Shown: piece after piece, positions 54,139-62,989 of the stretch
How the letters are laid out: the number at the start of each line of letters is the position of its first letter
How positions within the stretch are numbered: position 1 is the stretch's first letter
Source: Chitinophagaceae bacterium
Lineage (GTDB): Bacteria; Bacteroidota; Bacteroidia; Chitinophagales; Chitinophagaceae
Direction: 5' to 3'
DNA: 64,000 bases
NCBI GenBank assembly: GCA_016720825.1
Contig: JADKJV010000004.1
Span: 215,421-279,420, forward strand
The notes under the pieces: model-generated
The model's database searches: none
What the model saw: only the letters and a program-made list of their open reading frames with translations
Told to the model about the DNA's origin: nothing
Translations under genes and position numbers: made by a program

Positions 54139-54167
54139 TCGTAACTTACTTATCAAATCAACTTAAT

Positions 54168-55115
54168 ATGGAAGCCTCAAAATTACTGGCGATGTACTGG
54201 TGGGTACTTGCCATTGTTATTGTCTTCTTCAGCGGACTCTTCACCATTTCACAGGGATATATTGGCGTCATCACGCTGTTCGGAAAATACAGGCGTGTGG
54301 CCAGACCGGGATTGAATTTCAAGATTCCCCTGCTGGAATCAGTATTCAGGAAAGTGTCTATCCAGAACCGTTCAGTCGAACTGGAATTCCAGGCCGTTAC
54401 TGCTGACCAGGCCAATGTGTACTTCAAAAGTATGCTCCTGTATTCGGTGCAGAATGCCGATGAGGAAACCGTTAAAAAAGTAGCATTTAAATTCTTTGCA
54501 GATAAAGACCTGATGCAGGCTCTGATCCGTACGATTGAAGGGAATATCCGTTCATTCGTGGCGACGAAGAAACAAGCCGAAATCCTTGCTTTACGTAAGG
54601 AAATTGTAGAATATGTAAAGGCAGAAATTGACCATACGCTGGAAAGCTGGGGTTATCACCTGCAGGATTTGCAGATCAATGATATCACGTTTGATAAAAT
54701 GATCCTGGATTCCATGAGCAAGGTGGTGGCATCAAACAACCTGAAGGCTGCGGCTGAGAATGAGGGCCAGGCGCTACTGATCACCAAAACCAAGGCTGCA
54801 GAAGCCGAGGGTAATGCGATCAAGATTTCTGCGGAAGCAGAGAAAGAAGCGGCCCGGTTAAGGGGTCAGGGTGTGGCGTTGTTCCGCCAGGAAGTAGCAA
54901 GGGGTATGACCGAAGCGGCTGAGCAGATGAAACAGGCCAACCTGGATACCAATGTGATTTTATTCAGTATGTGGACAGAAGCCATCAAGAACTTTGCAGA
55001 ATATGGCAAAGGCAATGTGATTTTCCTGGATGGAAGCTCAGAAGGCATGCAATCGACCATGAAACAGATACAGGCATTGATGGTGCGGCAGGCCGGAACC
55101 GGCGAGCACAAGTAA
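54168..55115 (+). CDS. SPFH/Band 7 membrane protein
   Basis: The 315-residue protein has one N-terminal membrane helix (YWWVLAIVIVFFSGLFTI), then YIGVITLFGKYRRVARPGLNFKIPLLESV, the Band 7 start, and a long alanine/glutamate-rich coiled coil (AEAEGNAIKISAEAEKEAARLRG). Such proteins form oligomeric scaffolds in the cytoplasmic membrane. It is followed by a strong terminator. Confidence 0.88.
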   Translation: MEASKLLAMYWWVLAIVIVFFSGLFTISQGYIGVITLFGKYRRVARPGLNFKIPLLESVFRKVSIQNRSVELEFQAVTADQANVYFKSMLLYSVQNADEETVKKVAFKFFADKDLMQALIRTIEGNIRSFVATKKQAEILALRKEIVEYVKAEIDHTLESWGYHLQDLQINDITFDKMILDSMSKVVASNNLKAAAENEGQALLITKTKAAEAEGNAIKISAEAEKEAARLRGQGVALFRQEVARGMTEAAEQMKQANLDTNVILFSMWTEAIKNFAEYGKGNVIFLDGSSEGMQSTMKQIQALMVRQAGTGEHK

Positions 55116-55140
55116 TTCCTGTTAAAGAATACAAAAACCT

Positions 55141-55172
55141 GAATGCCACGTACAACGTGGCATTCTTTTTTT
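55141..55172 (+). terminator. Terminator after the SPFH gene
   Basis: GAATGCCACG-TACAA-CGTGGCATTC is a perfect 10 bp stem followed by seven T. Confidence 0.93.
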
Positions 55173-55330
55173 CGTTCCATGCACATGCAAACCGAATTAT
55201 CCCTTTTTAACCGTTTCCGCAAGCTTTCACATTTTATTGAGAAAATCCGGTACGTTATTCAGGGTTGTTGATAACCGCAGCCGGGCTGTTCAGAACCAAC
55301 CGGTTAATTTTACCAAATAAAGAATACCAT

Positions 55331-56020
55331 ATGATCGACCTTTTACAGATTACGGAGAATGTTACAAATGTTGCAAACACCACCACTGCCACCACCGGAG
55401 AGACCATGAGTTTATTCAAACTCGTGACCATGGGCGGCTGGATCATGGTGCCGCTGGGTGTTTTGCTGTTGCTGACTGTTTACTTTTTCATGGAACGGTA
55501 TTTCGCCATCCGCAATGCCTCCCGCATTGACGCCAATTTCATGAATATTATCCGCGATAATATCATCAGCGGGAATGTTTCTGCTGCCAGGTCGTTCGCC
55601 AAGAACCCCAATAACCCGGTAGGCCGGATTATCGACAAAGGCATCCAGCGTATCGGAAAACCGATCGACAGCATTCACGAGAGTATGGATAACGTAGGCC
55701 AGCTTGAAATGTACAAGCTGGAAAAGAATATGATCTTCCTGGCTGTGATTTCCAAAGCCGCGCCGATTTTCGGGTTTGTGGGAACACTGGTAGGTCTGAT
55801 GAAAGTATTATCACAGATCAGCAGTGCCAATGAAGTGGCCATCGGATCTGTTTCCGGAGGTATTTATACAAAGCTGATCACCTCGATCAGCGGTCTGATG
55901 ATCGGTTTGATCGCCTATTTCTGTTATTCATACCTGAATGCGCAGATTGACAAGACCGCGAATAAAATGGAAGCCGCTGCTTCTGATTTCCTGGACGTAT
56001 TACAGGAACCCACCCGCTAA
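55331..56020 (+). CDS. exbB: MotA/TolQ/ExbB proton channel protein
   Basis: The protein has 229 residues from the ATG before IDLLQITENV; the upstream frame is unsupported. It has three membrane segments (WIMVPLGVLLLLTVYFFME, FLAVISKAAPIFGFVGTLVGLM, ITSISGLMIGLIAYFCYSYL) and the GFVGTLVGL motif of the family. With the next gene it forms a motor that energises outer-membrane transport. Confidence 0.88.
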   Translation: MIDLLQITENVTNVANTTTATTGETMSLFKLVTMGGWIMVPLGVLLLLTVYFFMERYFAIRNASRIDANFMNIIRDNIISGNVSAARSFAKNPNNPVGRIIDKGIQRIGKPIDSIHESMDNVGQLEMYKLEKNMIFLAVISKAAPIFGFVGTLVGLMKVLSQISSANEVAIGSVSGGIYTKLITSISGLMIGLIAYFCYSYLNAQIDKTANKMEAAASDFLDVLQEPTR

Positions 56021-56034
56021 AAAAGGAGCTGCGC

Positions 56035-56472
56035 ATGAAATTCAGAAAGAAAAGTCATAAGAACGAGTCCGAAGTGTATACGGATTCACTGAACGATATC
56101 CTGTTCATATTACTGATGCTGTTCCTGATTGTATCCACGGTAGCCAACCCGAACATTGTGAAGGTAGCCAATCCGAAGGGCAGCAAGAATACGAAAGCCA
56201 AGCAGGATATTGTCATCACGATTGATAAGGACCAGAACTACTTCCTCGGACAGAATAAAATTCCCAAAGAAAGCATTGACTCTGTTTTATCAGCTGAGAT
56301 TCGCCGGTTCCGCAGGCATCCCCTGGATACGCCGACGGTGGTGATTAATGCGGATACGAGTGCGTACTATGGGGATGTGTATCGGATAATCAGGTTGGCG
56401 ACGAAGGATACGGCGAGGGCGGTAGCTATGGTAAGTAGGGTTGGAGGTTGGAGGTTGGATGTTGGAGGTTGA
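56035..56472 (+). CDS. exbD: ExbD/TolR-type biopolymer transport protein
   Basis: The 145-residue protein has one membrane helix with the conserved Asp (EVYTDSLNDILFILLMLFLIVST) and a periplasmic domain. The last residues (VGGWRLDVGG) are encoded by the ggttggagg repeat starting near 56439, so the original C-terminus has been overrun by repeat DNA. It lies 14 bases after exbB. Confidence 0.85.
   Translation: MKFRKKSHKNESEVYTDSLNDILFILLMLFLIVSTVANPNIVKVANPKGSKNTKAKQDIVITIDKDQNYFLGQNKIPKESIDSVLSAEIRRFRRHPLDTPTVVINADTSAYYGDVYRIIRLATKDTARAVAMVSRVGGWRLDVGG
56439..56472 (+). repeat. ggttggagg phrase repeat, left copy
   Basis: Steps of ggttggaggttggaggttggatgttgg run into and terminate exbD. The complementary copy at 56675-56710 (acctccaacttccaacc) lies beyond the terminator, so the two can pair across about 200 bases. 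Confidence 0.75.
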
Positions 56473-56535
56473 GTCCTATGGTTGAAGATTGCTGAAAGCA
56501 CTCAAAATTCAAAAGTAAAAATTCAAAAGCTTCAT

Positions 56536-56569
56536 CAAATCTGTAAAGACTTTACAGATTTGATTTTTT
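56536..56569 (+). terminator. Bidirectional terminator between exbD and prmC
   Basis: CAAATCTGTAAA (56536-56547), GAC and TTTACAGATTTG (56551-56562) form a perfect 12 bp stem followed by ATTTTTTG. The genes on either side converge on it. Confidence 0.8.
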
Positions 56570-56674
56570 GTTTTGACTTTTTTAAATCCTTGAGAAAATA
56601 TTATTTCATCAGGTTCAACGTCCAGTTCCCTTATACGCTCTACGTTATTTTTTGAGTCTTCAATCTTTAGGGTA

Positions 56675-56710
56675 TAACCTCCAACTTCCAACCTCCAACC
56701 TCCAACATTC
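56675..56710 (+). repeat. cctccaacc phrase repeat, right inverted copy
   Basis: Steps of acctccaacttccaacctccaacctcc are the reverse complement of the repeat at 56439-56472. It lies at the 3' end of prmC. Confidence 0.72.
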
Positions 56711-56741
56711 CCTAAGCAAGTCCTCTTTGATCTGTCGTATT

Positions 56742-57594
56742 CTACCGCCAACACCTTACCATCCTTTCCTTCCCTTGCATATCATTATTAATTTCTGTCT
56801 GGAACCCTGATTGCTTAAACGTTTCCTTCACCGCTTCGCCGAGATTTTCATGGATCTCCAGGAATATCATCCCTCGTTCATTAAGATGCGTTTGCCCAAA
56901 TGAGGCGATAGCCTTGTAAAAAAGCAGCGGATCTTCTTCCGGGACAAATAGCGCCGTATGCGGCTCAAAGTCCAGCACATTGGGCGACATATCCGCCTTG
57001 TTGGATTCAGGGATATAGGGCGGGTTACTTACAATGATGTCGGCCTTGGGGAGCAATTCCCTTTGCTGGTTATCGAGGAAATTAATTTCAAGAAAATCAA
57101 CAGCAACCCCCAGCTGGATGGCATTTTGCCGGGCCACATCAAGTGCGCCCTGGCTGATATCACAACCATATACATCCGCTTTGCGGATTCTTCTTTTTAA
57201 TGATATCGGTATGCATCCGCTGCCTGTGCCTATATCCAGGATGCTGAGATGATCAACCGGGAATTTGCAATGGCTGATCACCCATTCCACCAGTTCTTCT
57301 GTTTTCCGGGCGTGGTATGAGTACCCGCTCATCCACAAAAAATTTCAAGCCGCAGAACCAGGATTCGCCCAGCACGTATTGAAGCGGTTCATGTTTGAGC
57401 AGCCGTTGAAGATGTGCGTCGAGGGTTCGGATGGTATCGGCCCTTAATTCAAAGGCAGCCTGTAATCTCAATGAGGAACGGTGAATGCCCGTGAGTGATT
57501 CCAGCAGCCAGGCGGCCATGGCATCTGCTTCCCCTTCGGGGTATAAATCCCCGAGGGCGGTAATTATTTTTTTATAGGCGGCTTCAATGGTCAT
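56742..57594 (-). CDS. prmC: Release factor glutamine methyltransferase, frameshifted
   Basis: The N-terminal helical domain (MTIEAAYKKIITALGDLYPE...EPLQYVLGESWFCGLKFFVDERVLIPRPE) and the SAM domain (ILDIGTGSGCIPISL, IIVSNPPYIPES, RMVRCWR) are in two frames. Removing one base from the T-run at 57302-57305 gives RPETEELVEWVI, the conserved join. PrmC methylates the GGQ glutamine of release factors. The NPPY motif is intact. The insertion in a homopolymer suggests a sequence error. Confidence 0.88.
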
Positions 57595-57668
57595 TCGTCA
57601 TCAGGGGTTTCCGTGAATATACTCTGCAAAATATCAACCAGCCCCTAATTTTACAATTTATTCCCAAC

Positions 57669-58583
57669 ATGGATAACCAAGATCAATATATGTTCCGCTG
57701 CCTGGAACTGGCAGAAAAAGGCGCTGGCTTTACTGCACCGAATCCGCTCGTGGGTGCGGTGCTGGTACACGAAGGCCGGATCATCGGGGAGGGCTGGCAC
57801 GTGTACTGACCTGATCCTTCGTGCCGGCATCAAAAAGGTGATTGTAGGCTGCCGGGATCCGTTTCCGGCAGTAGATGGGAAGGGTATAGATCAACTCGTG
57901 AATGCCGGCGTGGAGGTTTTTATCAGCCGGGAGCATGATGCCTGCGTTTTTTCCAACCGCCGTTTTTTTTGTTTCCACCAGCAACACCGGCCTTATGTGA
58001 TTTTGAAATGGGCGCAGACCGCTGATGGCATTATCGGGACAAATGCCGGCAAACGGCTCCTGATCAGCAATGAACATACCAACCGCCTCGTGCACCGCTG
58101 GCGCAGCCAGGAAGCGGCTATACTGGTGGGAACAGAAACCGCCATCCGCGACAACCCTTCACTCAACAACCGTTTTTGGAATGGTCCTTCACCCGTGAAA
58201 CTGCTGCTGGATACTTCCCTCCGGGTGCCGCTATCCAACCGGATATTTACAACCGGCGGAGGGTGGTGGTATTCAATTACCGGAAACAGGGGGAGAACGG
58301 GAATATCCAGTTTTATAAAATCTCACCGGATGAGCCGCTGATTGATGAACTCATGCGGGCTATCCACAAACTCGGATTGCTCAGTGTGCTGGTGGAAGGC
58401 GGTGCCCGGACGCTGCAATCATTTATCCAGGCCTCCTGCTGGGATGAAGCCCGTGTAATCGTGAATGAAAAAGAATTGAATGTACCCGGCGTAACGGCTC
58501 CCATATTAAACAATGCGGCCCTGGCCGGCGACCGCCACATACTCGACGATACCATTTTATACTACCGTCCCCTGCATGGATAA
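57669..58583 (+). pseudogene. ribD: RibD, riboflavin deaminase/reductase, with internal deletion and frameshift
   Basis: It starts as DNQDQYMFRCLELAEKGAGFTAPNPLVGAVLV and reaches GWH at 57792-57800, then jumps directly to CTDLILRAGIKKVIVG (57802 on). The HAE and LEPC...PPC zinc ligands of the deaminase, roughly 40-50 residues, are missing at this point, and the frame also shifts. A second shift near 58257 splits the reductase domain, which otherwise continues to VLVEGGARTLQSFI and the stop. As written it cannot make an active deaminase. No second ribD is visible. Divergent from prmC. Confidence 0.8.
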
Positions 58584-59190
58584 GAACAGTTATCATACCA
58601 TTGAAGCCACTTCCGTAGCTGAATTCCGCGACCGCGGCAGCCGTTTCATAGCCTATGCCTATCCTTTAAAAGACACCCATGATTTTAAAGAGAAACTGGC
58701 CGCACTGAAAAAAGAACACCCCAAAGCCGTGCATCATTGTTTTGCATACCGGCTCGGGTTTACCGGCGATGTGTTCCGTTCCAGTGATGATGGCGAACCT
58801 TCCGGTACAGCCGGCCGGCCGATCCTGGGACAAATAGACAGCAAGGGATTAACCAATGTGCTGATTGTGGTGGTCCGTTATTTCGGCGGCACTTTACTCG
58901 GTGTACCCGGACTGATTAACGCCTATAAAACCGTGGCGGCGGATGTGTTGAGCAATAATCCCATCATCGAAAAACCGGTGCTGGAATATTTCCGGTTGCA
59001 GTATGATTATACCCGGATGAATGAGGTGATGCGGGTGGTGAAGCATTTCGATGGGGTAGTGGTGAAGCAGGATATGCAGTTGTTTTGTGTGCTGGAGGTG
59101 GGCATTCCAAAACTTGTTGTTGAACAGGTATTGGGAAAGTGGAAAGATATGCAAGGGGTGGAAGTGGGGGAGTTGGAGGGGAATACATAA
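58576..59190 (+). CDS. IMPACT/YigZ-family protein
   Basis: The protein has 204 residues from the ATG overlapping the ribD stop by eight bases; the longer upstream frame is read through ribD. It has the family block HHCFAYRLGFTGDVFRSSDDGEPSGTAGRPILGQI and RYFGGTLLGVPGLI. YigZ-type proteins are linked to translation or nucleic-acid handling, but their reaction is unclear. The end (EVGELEGNT) meets the repeat that follows. Confidence 0.88.
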   Translation: MDKNSYHTIEATSVAEFRDRGSRFIAYAYPLKDTHDFKEKLAALKKEHPKAVHHCFAYRLGFTGDVFRSSDDGEPSGTAGRPILGQIDSKGLTNVLIVVVRYFGGTLLGVPGLINAYKTVAADVLSNNPIIEKPVLEYFRLQYDYTRMNEVMRVVKHFDGVVVKQDMQLFCVLEVGIPKLVVEQVLGKWKDMQGVEVGELEGNT

Positions 59191-59272
59191 CCACTAAGAT
59201 CACTAAGCTTAAACAAAGCACACAAAGAGTCTAACCTTTGTGACCTTTGTTTAATCTTCGTGGCCTTAGTGG
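59191..59272 (+). repeat. ccactaag...cacaaag 37-base inverted repeat
   Basis: The left arm 59191-59227 pairs with the right arm 59236-59272 at 31 of 37 positions around an eight-base loop. Both arms begin CCACTAAG and end CACAAAG at the loop side. It separates two convergent genes and may terminate both. It is related to 52694-52806 and 29959-30066 but lacks their GC-rich core. Confidence 0.8.
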
Positions 59273-59285
59273 TAAAAATTATATT

Positions 59286-60701
59286 TCATTTCATTGACAG
59301 CTCAGTATATTGTTTACTGATCTTGTCAATGATAAACCCGCTTATCCAGCCTACATAAGCATACCGTGGAAAAATTAATTTCTTATTGGGGTTCTCTGTG
59401 TTTATTTGTTTGAGCACTTCATCCAGCCAGATGGAACCGGCCAGCAAGGCTTTCTGATCATACGTTTTTACCACCCGGTTTATATTGGCCAGTGAAGCTG
59501 CTGCATCTTCAGAGCTCATGCTATTGTGCAGATCAGGGTTTACCAGTTCATTATAATTAGTAAATATCTTTTTGCGGAAATCAGCAATATCCTGGCGGGT
59601 GAGTTCCACATAGTTTTGCCTGATCAGTTCCGGGTGCATCAGAGAAGCTATTGACCACACAATGCCGCCGGAGATATATAACACATCCCTTGATTTAAAA
59701 TCTGTTTTATCCCTGAATTCATATATGATCATCCTGCCCAGGCTGTCAATGATTAATTTCTCTGCTGATTTAAGAAAGTCTTCTATATTTTGGCTGCCCG
59801 CTGCCCTTGCTTCTACCAGGCGCTGAAAGGATTTGGTACCCAACGGAAAGGTGACCGGAACAAATTTCCTGCCGGCATCCATATAACCGCCCTTGGTGTT
59901 ACCGCTGCCCACATCCAGCTGGTTGGCCGTCATGCGGTTTATCTGGGGCACAATGCCTTTAAAACTCAGTTGTGCTTCTTCATCTACGGTGATATAATGA
60001 ATTTTTATCTGCGGGTCCAGTTCCAATGGTCTTACCACATTGGCAAAATATTCCACCTTTTTGTACTTGTCCAGCTCCTGTTTCAGTCCGCTGCTGATCA
60101 CGATATGTGTTCTTGAAGAAGGTATCTGGTATTTTTTCCGGATGATGTCATAGAGAACAGTAACCGCATCTAAAGTTTCTTTTTCGCTCTGGTAAGATAA
60201 TGCAGCTGCATCCGTATTGATAGACGTATCGGCTTTCAGGGTATAATCATTTTCGCCATTTGTTAGTTTCACTTCTATCACACTGAGTTTAATACCTTTT
60301 GCGCCAATTTCAACTCCGGCATACAGTTCACCAATGCCCTGTACACTTTTCAACTGGCTGCTCAGTACATCGGCTACTACTTTTAAACCAAGTGTCCTGT
60401 ACAGTTTAATCGCTTTCTCATAGGCGTCTGCTGCCAATGACTGTTGTTTGGTTTTGCTGTACAGGTTTCCCAATCCTTCATAAGCCTGTGCCTGGTAATA
60501 ACTGTTCTTTGCTGCTTTGGCATTCAGCAGGGCCTTGTTGTAATATTCTTCTGCGGCTTCAAATTGCTGCGCCTCCAGCAGGGTGTTGGCGGTTTTCAGT
60601 ATCCGTGACGTGGGTTGTTTATTGCTTTGCTGTGAAAGAACTGCAGTACACATAAAAACCAACACGAAGAGGAATACTAATTTCCGGGATAACAAACTCA
60701 T
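59286..60701 (-). CDS. Secreted TPR protein with a Ppx/GppA-like actin-fold domain
   Basis: The 471-residue protein has a signal peptide (RKLVFLFVLVFMCTAVLSQ), TPR helices (about 35-105: LLEAQQFEAAEEYYNKALL, AQAYEGLGNLYSKTKQQSLAADAYEKAIKLY), and from about 125 an ASKHA fold. The phosphate-1 motif is YAGVEIGAKGIKLSVIEV, phosphate-2 LDVGSGNTKGGYM, and the adenosine-like motif LYISGGIVWSIASL. Ppx/GppA enzymes act on polyphosphate or pppGpp in the cytoplasm; export of such a domain is unusual and its substrate is unknown. Confidence 0.7.
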   Translation of the reverse strand: MSLLSRKLVFLFVLVFMCTAVLSQQSNKQPTSRILKTANTLLEAQQFEAAEEYYNKALLNAKAAKNSYYQAQAYEGLGNLYSKTKQQSLAADAYEKAIKLYRTLGLKVVADVLSSQLKSVQGIGELYAGVEIGAKGIKLSVIEVKLTNGENDYTLKADTSINTDAAALSYQSEKETLDAVTVLYDIIRKKYQIPSSRTHIVISSGLKQELDKYKKVEYFANVVRPLELDPQIKIHYITVDEEAQLSFKGIVPQINRMTANQLDVGSGNTKGGYMDAGRKFVPVTFPLGTKSFQRLVEARAAGSQNIEDFLKSAEKLIIDSLGRMIIYEFRDKTDFKSRDVLYISGGIVWSIASLMHPELIRQNYVELTRQDIADFRKKIFTNYNELVNPDLHNSMSSEDAAASLANINRVVKTYDQKALLAGSIWLDEVLKQINTENPNKKLIFPRYAYVGWISGFIIDKISKQYTELSMK

Positions 60702-61052
60702 TTTTTACAGTTTAAAAGTATAGGGTGAAACAAAGACCGAGGTGGCGGAAACGACGTGACAAAAATATATTATTCAAGTGCCGGCAGTGGCGATGGCTAT
60801 TGGCAATTGTGAACAGATTTTCAACATTTTCTCTTCAGTCCCTGGAAGGATAGGGGTGGATGTTTGTATTACTCAAACAGACCCAAGTAGTCCGAAGTTT
60901 TTCAGCTATACATTTTTGATTTCAAAGTTCAGCTAAGTGCGGGTAATGGCGGGGGATGCGAACGTTATTCTTATTACTTCGACTAAGTATTGACCGGTTT
61001 TAATTTAAAGAGAATACTAAGTGAAACTGGATATTTAACTCCGTTTAAGTAA
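60702..61052. other. Intergenic stretch without a supported gene
   Basis: I see no coding frame and no strong hairpin. A GC-rich piece near 60935-60970 (gctaagtgcgggtaatggcgggggatgcgaacgtta) has the look of a gene-cassette boundary, but I cannot assign it. Confidence 0.3.
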
Positions 61053-62070
61053 TTAGAAGTCAGTTAAATATTTTGTGTCTTGTGTATATAGTGTGGGTGA
61101 GGTTTTCATTTTGGAAAACTTTTGCCTTTCAACATTTCTCAGGCCATCATCTGTTACAGGCCTAACGTAAATTGATTTTATATTCGGGTATTTTATGATT
61201 ATTGAACGAAGTTCTTCTCTGAGTTTAAGTAAAAGAAATGCTTTTGATAGCCTGGTCAATTGCAAAAACTAAAGAAATGTAAATTGCCTGCGACATTTTT
61301 GAAATCCTTGCAAATATCAACCAGAGAGAAATCATCACTTTTGGTTATTTCTCCTTTCTCTATTTTTGATTTGCAGCTTTTGTAATTGGGTACATGATGT
61401 AAAAGCCAACGATATAGCTGCTGTCAGGCGAAATAATTTTCAGTCCTCTGACAATGTTTGGGTTAACAAAGAATCTGCTTTCAATAATGTCCCAATGAAT
61501 TTCTCCTAAACTTTCTTTTTAGTGGCTGAAGTCTTTTTAACACCTCCAAATCATGCTTATCAAATGATACCAAAGACAAATCAAAATCATCTATGTAATT
61601 AATAGTTAAGTCTATAATCTTTTGATAGGAGCTTAGGAGTTTGTTTTCTATTTTTCGGATAAAGTTTTCTGTTCACTGGTAGTATCTATTCTTTCTGATT
61701 TCAGTAAAATGAATTGTGGGAGATTGTTAGAGACGAACCCCCTGTTTACGGCTTCTTCATAAGGGGTATTAAAAGTGTATAAGCAAAGGAGATCAACTAA
61801 TTCCCGATATGGATTCCATTCGGGATTAGTAGTTTTAAATAATCTATAAATATTGTCTTTCTTATAGCCAATATTCTTGTTCCGTTGTTTAATAATTCGA
61901 TATAAGTCCGGGTCTAAACCTTGTAGATTCTTGTCAATAAAATCTTGAAGAGACTCTGTAAGATTATTAACTGAAAACTTTAGTGATTTACCTGTCAATG
62001 GAGATTTTACAGGACTTTTCCTGTACCTGTTTTCAAGATGTTCCCAGAATGAATTTTCGAGTCTAAACAT
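61053..62070 (-). pseudogene. Broken gene, GNAT-like C-terminal part
   Basis: Several frames read in order suggest one protein of about 340 residues. They are MFRLENSFWEHLENRYRKSP to KTLSEK (62070-61648), ENKLLSSYQKIIDLTINYIDDFDL, WDIIESRFFVNPNIVRGLKIISPDSSYIVGFYIMYPITK, KIEKGEITKSDDFSLVDICKDF, and LREELRSIIIKYPNIKSIYVRPVTDDGLRNVERQKF. At least four indels are needed. The last three blocks resemble acetyltransferase (GNAT) strands; the N-terminal part is unassigned. Decay or poor sequence are both possible. Confidence 0.45.
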
Positions 62071-62157
62071 TTATTATCGCTTTTTCGCAAACTTATTTGC
62101 GATAGGGGAAGTGGAATAAGTTTGTCTTGTAATTATTCACAATTAAAAAAACATATT

Positions 62158-62929
62158 ATGACAACGCAAACCGAAAAAAAGCAAATAAGTACAAATACTT
62201 CTTTGCCAAAAACATTAACAGAACGCCAGTTGAAAGCTGAATCATATCTTGATTGGTTTTCGCAATTTACAAACTACAAACACCGGGCATTAAATCCTTA
62301 CTTAAACTGGCTTAGGTCAAATCCAAAACTTTCACCTGATGTAGTTTTACCGGTTTTTTAACTTCTGGTATCCTGTCAGCAGACACCAGCCTCAAATTCT
62401 TTTCAGAATAGCTGCTGCATATCCTGAATGGAAAGATAGGAAATTGATACATGATAATCTTGTCGAAGAAGATGGTCATGCAAAGCCCGGAGACTACCCC
62501 CATTATGATTTACTTGAAGAGTTGATCATAAAACTGGGAGGGAAGCTTAGTATTGACGCGGAAGCGGAAGCTTTGGTATCTAAATTCCATAAATCTCTGG
62601 ACAGTATGACGCCGGCTCAGGCAACTGGATATGTCGCAGCTATTGAACATCCTGCATTAGATATTTCTGATTATTTCACCACAATTACAAGTCTTTGCGG
62701 TTATCCTGAAATGCTGGTTACTGATCCATATCTTTCGATTCATATCGATGTAGAACCAAATCATATTATTTGGTCGCACGGGAATGCGCTCGATTGGATG
62801 GAAAACACCGAAATGCAAGCCAAAGAAGGATACTCAAGGCTTGAAGTCATTGAAGCTTTCCAAAATGCCATGTCCTTTTGGGATGATTTCTGGAAATTAG
62901 CATTTAAGAAATTGGGCTATCCTGGCTAA
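62158..62929 (+). CDS. Heme-oxygenase-fold (TenA/PqqC/HDO-like) protein, frameshifted
   Basis: Two frames join at the T-run 62354-62359 (one T too many) to give about 256 residues: KAESYLDWFSQFTNYKHRALNPYLNWL, VFNFWYPVSRHQPQILFRIAAAYPEW, RKLIHDNLVEEDGHAKPGDYPHYDLLEEL and YLSIHIDVEPNHIIWS. The last contains H-x3-E-x2-H, and NLVEEDGH supplies Glu and His, as in iron-binding heme-oxygenase-like oxidases. The third ligand set is not obvious. Substrate unknown. A terminator follows. Confidence 0.55.
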
Positions 62930-62957
62930 TTATCTTCTTTAACAATTTCAAAAAACG

Positions 62958-62989
62958 AACCTGCAAGAATATCCCTTGCAGGTTTTACT
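62958..62989 (+). terminator. Terminator after the heme-oxygenase-fold gene
   Basis: AACCTGCAAG (62958-62967), AATATCC and CTTGCAGGTT (62975-62984) form a perfect 10 bp stem followed by TTACT, a weak T-tract. Confidence 0.75.

Noticed and set aside
56509..56754. 81-codon open frame on the minus strand downstream of prmC
   Set aside because: It contains translated phrase repeat and a terminator hairpin, and overlaps the prmC end; no family resemblance.
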